Below, piece by piece: positions 56,881 to 64,000 of a stretch of 64,000 nucleotides of DNA; position 1 is the stretch's first letter; every line of letters starts with the position of its first letter. The translations under genes and the position numbers were made by a program. Location of the stretch: contig CM026393.1 of NCBI GenBank assembly GCA_014843695.1, forward strand, positions 11,515,367 through 11,579,366. The letters run 5' to 3'. This DNA comes from Archivesica marissinica. Its lineage: Eukaryota; Mollusca; Bivalvia; Venerida; Vesicomyidae. The notes under the pieces were generated by a model that was given only the letters and a program-made list of their open reading frames with translations, ran no database searches and was not told the origin of the DNA.

Positions 56881-59800
56881 GTAAGGAAGTAGAGCGCATT
56901 ATGGGTATAGCAGTTGGAACGAACATAAATATATATGATGGATACGTGGAATATGTTTATCTTTCTGGGTCAATACTGATACATTGGAACGAAGGATAGG
57001 TGGCGTTATTTTACATCCTTCTGAAAATTGGTGTTTACAGCGGCATTTCACTGAGACCAGCGGTATGTTAAGAAACGACTATATTCTTGGGTAACCGGAC
57101 AGTGGATTGAGCAAACCAGCACATTTCTTTGAAAATTCACAGACTAACTATATTAAATCTTGTAAAATCCATTATGTTTTCCGCATTAACTACTCCACTT
57201 ACATTTTGTTGTTCTAAATGTATTATATGTGGAGGGGGGAGGGCCACTCACTAATGTTGTTAGAACTTGTGGCCCAACCCATTTGCTAAATTTCTATTTG
57301 TACAACGAGTGTGATTGTTATAAACATGTATATTGAGCAATAAAATATTATCCAATCAAACGACTATACATTTAACAGGGGCGGCGCCAGGGGGGGGGGG
57401 TTCTGGGGGTGCGAACGAACCCCCTTTTTCAGTTAATGGTGTACGATCATATGATGAAACCCATCTCAAGGAATGCTTCATATCATCATCACCAGTCGCA
57501 AAATGAGATGATTCATTTGATTGGCCACTCCATCATCCAAGCAGATATTATTACAGAGATTAAGAAATCAGGTTTTCACACTGTAATGGTGGATGAGGTA
57601 ACATCACGCAATGATGAAATTCTATCAGTTTGCTTTCGCTTTGTAGACGAAGTGAAACAGACACGAGAGGAGTTCGTTGAGTTCATCAACATTCAAAGAA
57701 TTACTGGCGAAGCTATCGCTAATGCCATCCTGGAGTTCCATAAAAACGTTGGTTTGGATATTCATCAGCTTCAGGGGCAGTGTTATGATGGTGCCTCAAA
57801 CATGTCTAGCGAGAAGAAAGGCGTATCTGGAATTTCACAGCATGCACCAAATGCTCCATATACCCATTACAATGGACATATTCTTAATATTTCCATTGCC
57901 GCTAGCTGTAAAGCTAATAACATACAGCATGTGATTGCTACCATGAAGGATGTAGCTATCTTCTTCAACTACTCTCCAAAACGGGAAAGGCTCATATAAA
58001 TGATAGCGGAAAAACGTCACGTTCACAATGCCACCACTAGAAATGTGATAATTGGCATGTGCAAGACCCGTTGGTCGGAGCGCGATACCGCTTATGAGCA
58101 TTTCTACCTGGCCCTACCATTCCTGGTAGAGTGCTTTAATATCATCAGTGGTACTCACCCGGACATGGATGATTTTGATAAGGCGTTTACGGAAGGCTGG
58201 GACTCGGAATCAAGGAAAGATGCAATTGCTCACGCTAAAGCTGTGACGGATGTCGGATTTATTGTTGGTCTGGTGTCGCTGTATTACCTGTTGCACCCTC
58301 TTCATGGCGTTACCGTCTACCTTCAGGGTCGAACGATATACATTGTAAAAGCTTACCAGTTGATTGATGAAACCGCGTCTAATATGAAAGCGACACGTGA
58401 CAACGTTGAAGAAGGTTTCAAAAAGATCTACAAACAAGCCGAACGCATCGCAGAGAAACTAAACGTTGATCCGTCTTTGCCACGCATTGCCAAACGCCAG
58501 ATCCATCGTCAAAATTAGCCCGCTGATACGCCAGAAGAATATTATCGCCGTACAGTTGCCATTCCACTTCTTGACTGCATCATCAGTGAGATGGATACAC
58601 GATTTAACAAACTTTCACAGAGAGCTGTGAGGCTGCTGATGCTTGTTCCTGCCATCTGTTTTACCATATATTTTGAGCTCTAGAATGCAGGAAATGCCAT
58701 TTCAGAGCTTCCAGATTTACAGCTCCCGGACCCCCCTAGCAGGCTCCTGCCCTACGGGCAGTCGCACTTGCATCAAACCCTCTCCAGAAATTCCTAGCGC
58801 CGCGCCTGCATTAGTCTAGGATAGAGTTCACACGAGTAACAACAATACTAATGAGCCTATCAATGTAGCGAACTAGTTCATTAATTATATACAATATCCT
58901 ACCTTTGCTCCGTTTACCAATTGGAGAATATGGAGATGATTAATTTTTAGAGCATCAGTAAGTCGGGAAGACCTCTGTTTCAAGAACACTGCAAATAAAC
59001 ACACGATGAAAAGAGGTGTGCAAATGCCTGCACCCCTATGATTTATATGACACATAACTGGAATTAGTGCTGCACACACATTTGATCTAGAATAGATACA
59101 CAAGAAGTAAATCTCTTTTAGAACGTACAGTGAGTCTATTCTTATGCGCGCATGCGTACTGAGTACATGGGATCCCGAAACATTAGAAATAATGCCGGCT
59201 GAAAGGTGGGCCGTCACAACAGACTAATATCAGTCTCATCTCTAATCTCAGTTATAATTATAATAATTAAATATGTTTGTCCTGCTAAAAGCTATGTTCT
59301 CACTTTGACTCCATGTGCTTTGTCGGTTGTCTACGCATGCGCAATTTATATATAGATGGCATGTATACCACTAGTTATTTCTATGCGTGGGGAATTTGAA
59401 ATAAACAAATGAGACCAGTTAGTAAACATGGCGTATTGGTGCATGCATTTTCCGAATGAACATCTGACACGGTTCGACCCTTCGATCTCAAGTTAGTGGT
59501 CATAGATTTATAACATTTTGTCCATCGGTTCTTGAAATGTTACTCTCTAAGTCTTTGTAAAATTAAGGAATCGACAGTATTTAATAAGTGACATGTATAA
59601 GGTTACTATGGTTGGCTGTCCGGTTAGCGCAGTGGTTAGCGTGCTCGCTTCTCACCAACGCAACCCGGATTCCATCCTCGGATCGGGAAGTATGTGAGAT
59701 GGTACGGTGGTCGCCATATTGAACAGGCGGGTTTTCTCCGGGTAGTCCGGTTTCCTCCAACACGAATGACCACATTTTCGCTTTCACCCGCGCCGAGAGT

Positions 59801-62800
59801 GATTAATATAATTGTTAAGACTTGCTTTGCAATCCTTATAAAATAAATAAAGTTGATATATTACAGATTTGAATGTTTAAGTTTCTATACACGTTCAATG
59901 TCATCGACAAATTGCAGTCATTCAAAATTAGTGCTATTTTATATAGTCCACATGAAACCCACACATAAACAGTTTCCGTGGCATAGTGGTTAAGGCGTCC
60001 GCCTACGGATCTTGAGGTCGAAGGCTCAAACCGTGTCAGATGTTCATTCTGATAGCCGCCAGCTAGTTAAATATAATGATTACCGATTGCCTATCAGCCA
60101 GGAGCTTGATCTTCAAGGATAAGATTTGGGAAGTACTGATGTCAATAAGGGGTGTCTCATAAGTCGGAATGGCTGGCCCTTTCAACAGGGGTGACACTAT
60201 AATAAACAAACACTTTACTTGTCTTAAATCAGTGCAATCGAAATTTGGTCGGCATACGAATATCCATAAGCTATACAAATATATCGTTGAACAAGGCAGC
60301 TCTTGTAGATTCATCGTCCACTCAATTCCGGGTACATTAACACTATTAGTGTATAGTGCAAGTCGTGATAGCGCAGTGGTAGCGCATTCGCTTCAGGTGC
60401 GAAAGACCAGGGTTTCGTGTTACGAGTGTGCCCTTAGGCAATGCATTTAAATCCCATGTTGCACCTTCTCTCTCCCTCGTGGCAATGGATTCCACCAGGA
60501 ATGAGGTCTCTAAAATAATTACCAATAGTATCCATAATACAGTGCTATCCGTGTCAATAGCGTATGCTATCTACACGTATAATTATATGTTATATATATT
60601 TTCTGTCATGTTCATGATTATTTACAACCATTGTATAAAGGAATGAGATACATCTGTAATTTTCTATTACCTCCCTTGGCAGATAAGTCTGATTTATTCC
60701 AAAATGTGAATAGGTCCTTTTAGTTAGAATCCTTTGTGTTTACTGTTGTTCCCTAACCAGATGTTGCGGTATGATAATTGTGATTTTACCAAAAACGTGT
60801 TAATTAAGTGATACCATTATTTTACAAATAAGTACCTATTGCATATACTGTAGGAGATATAGTAATTTAATAATCATAAGAAGCGATAGTGGAATAAAAT
60901 TGCTAGCATGTTGTGCAAAGGAAACAACGATAAAAACAGAAGAAAATACTTAATAGGACCTATCTACTTTTAGGGAGTATTCAGGGGCTGTAACTGACCG
61001 ATGTCTCTCATTGAACAGAAAGCTATACAGCTTACAGTTAATTATATGTCAATGCTAGGCAACAAAGATAGTTGAATTCCCACTATCTGTATGTCCCTGC
61101 ATCATTGCCAAATAATATACCTAACTTGAATTGCTTATTTATTGATGTTTATTTGTTTAATAGGACGTGCAGCTGATACATGTTCGAACGACCCGACACT
61201 CGTGTGGTCCTTGGGATATGGTAGCGGGATAACGGAAGGTATATCAAACTCAACATTTGGTACTATTGGTAGTATTACGTACGCTGCAGGACCAAATGCT
61301 ATTGTACAATCAGCAATGAAGTTTAGTGGAAAACATGACTCAGATGTTTCTATAGATGTAGCACATACTTTAGATTTCTACTCCGATTACTCAATACGAT
61401 TCTATGCATACCTTGACAATGCGTCATCCTCTGGAACCATACTCCACTATAAGAGCGATTACAATGGTACATACGAGTTCGTCAAAGAGTTCAAAATTGA
61501 TGTTCTAGATGGAAACATAAGAATAACGTTCACCAATTACGGATCAGCCACTTATTCTGCAGCCATCAATGCTGGGGAGTGGAACAATATAATATACGAG
61601 CGAGATTTGAGTAAACCCGGTGCAAAGGTTTGGTTGAACAACGTTGACATGTCGGAAGCGACTATTAATGATACTATGCAGAATATACCTACAACTTCAC
61701 CCGGAATCGTGCATCTTGGTGGCGATATAGACGGCACAAATACATTTGCTGGAAGAATCGCCTGCGTTCAATTAGTAGGATGTAAGCGTCCAGACGACCC
61801 AATATATGATCAATTTTGCGAGACGCCTGAAGTACCACTGACTACAGCTATAACTGCATCTACGGATATGCCAATAACTTCAACGCCAGGGCTCACAATG
61901 TCATCTCTTCAACCAGCTGGTAAGATAAACCATATTTTGAACGAATGTTCGTACAGTTGCTAAATGGATAGTGGTGTCAGTATTCAACAATTTAATCTAG
62001 GTTCACCCATGGGTCGATACTATGTACACTACCCAATATTTCAAGACACAGTTACTATAATGCAATTTAGCACAATCGAAGAAGCATAAGCTTGCATTCA
62101 TCATTTCGCACTAAATACACCACCAAACATATCCACTTTCTATCTGCAATCATCATTTCACAATAAATGCACCATCAAACATATCCACTTTCTATCTGCA
62201 TGCATCATTTCACAATAAATGCACCATCAAACATATCCACTTTCTATCTGCAAACATCATTTCACAATAAATGCACCATCAAACATATCCACTTTCTATC
62301 TGCAAACATCATTTCACACTAAATGCACCATCAAACATATCCACTTTCTATCTGCATGCACCATTTCACAATAGATGTACCATCAAACATATCCACTTTC
62401 TATCTGCACACATCATTTCACAATAAATGCACCATCAAACATATACACTTTCTATCTGCATGCATCATTTCACAATAAATGCACCATCAAACATATCCAC
62501 TTTCTATCTGCATGCATCATTTCACAATAAATGCACAATGAAACATATTCACCGACTCTCTGAAAACACAAGTTATGCTCTAAATCGCCATTACATTATC
62601 ATGGTCGTCACTAACTGGAATCTCTGTAACTATGTCATCAAATACAATGTTTATTTGGAATCAACATTTTGTAAGCATTTGACTCAGGCCTTTCCATTAG
62701 AATTATCATAATGTCCAATTATATTAGTCTCCTCTGGTTCTTGTACGTGCACGATGTAAAACACCGACGCGAGACCTCAGTTTAATGTCCCATCTGAAAG

Positions 62801-63846
62801 ATTGTTAATTTGATTAGGTCAGACGGGGATCGATGGTGACGGGTTCGAGCCCCGCTCAGACCGTGTCTCTTTATCTGAAAACGTTTTCAGTTTCTTACGG
62901 AGGTTTGTGCACCAAGTATTAGTTAACCACTGGAGCATGCCCAGGAAAAGTGTTGTTAGGTAAACTGCCCGTTGTTCAAATGGGAAACCGGTAGCGACGT
63001 TAAATAAACATTAAAAAAATGCGTACACTCCACATCCCCACTAGATACCACAACTATCAACTGGACACCTCCACATACAGTGCATTGAACTAATGTTAGC
63101 TGTTTTACATGCACATGACCCCCTCATGTTAAATATAATGTGGTCGCCAGATCGGACAGGTGGGTTTTCTCCGGGTACTCCGGTTTCCTCCCACACGAAT
63201 GACCACATATAACCGTCTCCGTGGCCCAGTGGTTAAGGCGTCCGCCTACGGAGCGGGAGGTCGAAGGTTCGAATCTCGTCAGGGGTTCGTTCTGATATGG
63301 CCGGTTGGTGAGCCGCCAGCTAGTTAAATAATGGTTACCGATTGCCTGGCGCCTGACATACAAGCGTAGGATTCGGGAAGTACTGATGTTCATAAAAAGA
63401 GGTGTCTCATAAGTCAGAAATGACTGGCCCTTTAAATAGGGGTGACACTATAATAAACAAAACACACACACTATACGCTTTCATCCGCGCCAACGAGAGT
63501 GATTAATATAAGTTGTTAGAACTTGCTTCGCAATCGTTGTAAAATGAATAAAGTTTAAAATGATCTATATTTTTCAATTGCAGATTCATCTCTAGACCTA
63601 CTTAGTTGTTCACATTACACACGGACTGCAGAGAATGCTAAGTTCGGAATCATCTCGGATATTATCGATGTCCTCACAGCACAGACCATTATCGTCTGCG
63701 CTATGCGCTGCAGTCAGAATGGCGCTTGTTATTCGTTTTCCGTGGAACCATTAATAAGTGGATTCGAATGCAAACTTGGAATACAAAGTCCTGTTACAGG
63801 TGATCTGCTAGGATCAATGTTATATGAATTAAGAAACAATATGTAA
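56814..63846 (+). CDS. Secreted LamG-like/PAN-like protein, three exons
   Basis: Exons 56814-56880, 61164-61919 and 63584-63846 total 1086 nt (361 residues plus stop), with both introns in phase 1. Residues 1-22 form a signal peptide (SSMLTLFLFAVIIT core). Residues about 25-225 form a LamG/concanavalin-A-like domain: LVWSLGYGSG start, HTLDFYSDYSIRFYAYLD, FKIDVLDGNIRITF, GEWNNIIYERDLSKPGAKVW and IVHLGGDIDGTNTFAGRIAC. A Thr/Ser/Pro linker of about 35 residues follows. The rest is a PAN/Apple-like module with CAMRCSQNGACYSFSV and a final LLGSMLYELR. A role in extracellular glycan or protein binding is inferred from the domains; the specific function is unknown. Phase-1 boundaries around signal, LamG and PAN units fit exon-shuffled extracellular proteins. 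Confidence 0.85.
57000..57375. other. Intron DNA
   Basis: Nothing recognised apart from a short G run near 57230. Confidence 0.4.
57376..58808 (+). mobile_element. hAT-type element, internally deleted
   Basis: The left end CAGGGGCGGCGCCAGG and right end CCTAGCGCCGCGCCTG are inverted (14 of 16). The element holds the broken transposase at about 57445-58683. No clear target duplication was found (ACATTTAA on the left, CATTAGTC on the right). Confidence 0.75.
57445..58683 (+). pseudogene. hAT/ZMYM1-like (DUF4371) transposase remnant
   Basis: One reading frame runs through RNASYHHHQSQNEMIHLIG, HTVMVDEVTSRNDE, GQCYDGASNMSSEKKGVSG, KTRWSERDTAYE and DTPEEYYRRTVAIPLLDCII. These are hallmarks of hAT transposases related to zinc-finger MYM-type 1-like proteins. 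It is broken by in-frame TAA at 57997-57999 and TAG at 58516-58518, and ends at TAG 58681-58683. The N-terminal zinc finger and the C-terminal dimerisation domain are missing. It lies in intron 1 of the LamG-PAN gene, same strand. Confidence 0.85.
58809..59612. other. Intron DNA
   Basis: No gene or recognised repeat. Confidence 0.4.
59613..59850 (+). mobile_element. SINE-C, full length
   Basis: GGCTGTCCGGTTAGCGCAGT head, TCGCTTCTCACCAACGC arm, GGTACGGTGGTCGCCATAT and an AAAATAAATAAAG tail. Confidence 0.87.
59971..60215 (+). mobile_element. SINE-D
   Basis: Head CAGTTTCCGTGGCATAGTGG with GCGTCCGCCTACGGATC, a GCCGCCAGCTAGTTAAATA body and a GGGGTGACACTATAATAAAC tail. Confidence 0.85.
60358..60520 (+). 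mobile_element. SINE-A, 3'-truncated
   Basis: Its head reads GTGATAGCGCAGTGGTAGCG, which matches the 21-bp satellite unit at 37772-49655 with one difference. It ends after AGGAATGAGGTCTC. Confidence 0.85.
60521..61163. other. Intron DNA
   Basis: AT-rich; no feature recognised. Confidence 0.4.
61164..61919 (+). CDS. Exon 2, LamG-like domain
   Basis: The acceptor is TTTGTTTAATAG/GA and the donor is GCTG/GTAAGA. This 756-nt exon is symmetric (phase 1-1). It encodes the whole LamG-like domain with cysteines at its start (ADTCSND), near the end (IACVQLVGC, DQFCE) and the Thr/Ser linker. Confidence 0.9.
62095..62560. repeat. 52-bp tandem array in intron 2
   Basis: About eight units share CACCATCAAACATATCCACT, TTCTATCTGCATGCATC and ATTTCACAATAAATG. 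The remainder of the intron to 62723 is unrecognised. Confidence 0.92.
62724..63015 (+). mobile_element. Mosaic of SINE-B and SINE-E
   Basis: It runs as SINE-B body (CTCCTCTGGTTCTTGTACG to GGTCAGACGGGGATCGA), then SINE-E (GGGTTCGAGCCCCGCTCAG to GTTAGGTAAACTGCCCG), then the other end of SINE-B (GTTCAAATGGGAAACCGG to TTAAATAAAC). The orientations of the two SINE-B parts differ. Confidence 0.65.
63141..63565 (+). mobile_element. SINE-C interrupted by SINE-D before exon 3
   Basis: 63141-63208 is SINE-C (GGTCGCCAGATCGGACAGG to ACGAATGACCACAT) and 63472-63560 resumes it (CTTTCATCCGCGCCAACG to AAATGAATAAAG). 63211-63465 is a full SINE-D with the Arg(ACG)-like head CCTACGGAGCGGGAGGTC. The SINE-C tail ends about 20 bp before the exon 3 acceptor. 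Confidence 0.83.
63584..63846 (+). CDS. Exon 3, PAN/Apple-like domain
   Basis: The acceptor is TTTTCAATTGCAG/AT. It encodes DSSLDLLSCSHYTRTAENAK, CAMRCSQNGACYSFSV and FECKLG, ending at TAA (63844-63846). The Cys pattern (C...C-x3-C-x5-C...C) is PAN-like. Confidence 0.83.
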
Positions 63847-63913
63847 TGATATGTGATATATTACATTTGGCGAGTACTGAGGAAAGTTGGTCGATAGTGG
63901 TGTATAGAATTCT

Positions 63914-63950
63914 TCGCATTCGTTGTAAAATAAATAAAGTTTAAACTTAC
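63914..63950 (+). promoter_or_regulatory. SINE-C tail supplying polyadenylation signals
   Basis: TTCGCATTCGTTGTAAAAT followed by overlapping AATAAA at 63929-63934 and 63933-63938. The segment matches the SINE-C 3' end and lies about 80 bp after the LamG-PAN stop codon. Confidence 0.55.
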
Positions 63951-64000
63951 GTAATCCTGTGCCGTTGAGTTTATTTCAAACAATAAATATATGAACATGT

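Noticed and set aside
57376..58808. Target duplication for the hAT element
   Set aside because: Flanking octamers do not match beyond a short CATT, so no duplication is claimed.
61142..61163. ATG at 61142 as the start of the LamG protein
   Set aside because: The codons before 61164 overlap a good acceptor (TTTGTTTAATAG), and exon 1 at 56814 gives a proper signal peptide in matching phase.

Overview
This is a gene-poor, repeat-dense stretch of eukaryotic (metazoan) nuclear DNA. Spliced genes with GT..AG introns, at least six tRNA-derived SINE families and many short inverted-repeat transposons point to an invertebrate. The style of the SINEs and MITEs suggests a mollusc, perhaps a bivalve; this is inference only. 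There are no prokaryotic features.

Three + strand genes could be assembled exon by exon with consistent splice phases. (1) 1212-14262: the last six exons of an ADPRS/ARH3-type ADP-ribosylserine hydrolase; the 5' exons lie upstream of the window. (2) 28877-52254: a complete six-exon gene for a 296-residue secreted or surface protein with a signal peptide, a cysteine-rich region, a duplicated His/Asp-rich segment and a hydrophobic C-terminus. (3) 56814-63846: a complete three-exon gene for a 361-residue secreted protein with a signal peptide, a LamG/ConA-like domain, a Thr/Ser linker and a PAN/Apple-like domain. An uncertain Ser/Thr-rich repeat frame (53892-55079) lies between genes 2 and 3. 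A broken hAT-type transposase sits in intron 1 of gene 3.

Layout: 1-14.3 kb, the ARH3 gene, with a tandem array or SINE close to most of its acceptors; 14.3-28.9 kb, intergenic SINEs, MITEs and tandem repeats; 28.9-52.3 kb, gene 2, whose introns hold a 2.1-kb array of 36-bp units, a 1-kb array of 43-bp units and a roughly 12-kb array of 21-bp units; 52.3-56.8 kb, intergenic; 56.8-64 kb, gene 3.

The most notable result concerns where the satellites come from. The 12-kb array is flanked by the two halves of one tRNA-derived SINE, and its 21-bp unit matches the A-box region of that SINE's head. The 36-bp array is built from the terminal inverted repeat of a TA-flanked MITE, of which 1-unit, 5-unit and about 59-unit versions all occur here. 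Independently, arrays and SINEs repeatedly lie against 3' splice sites. The very long open frames over these arrays are by-products of stop-free repeat units with periods divisible by three, or of stop-free units in general, and are not annotated as proteins.
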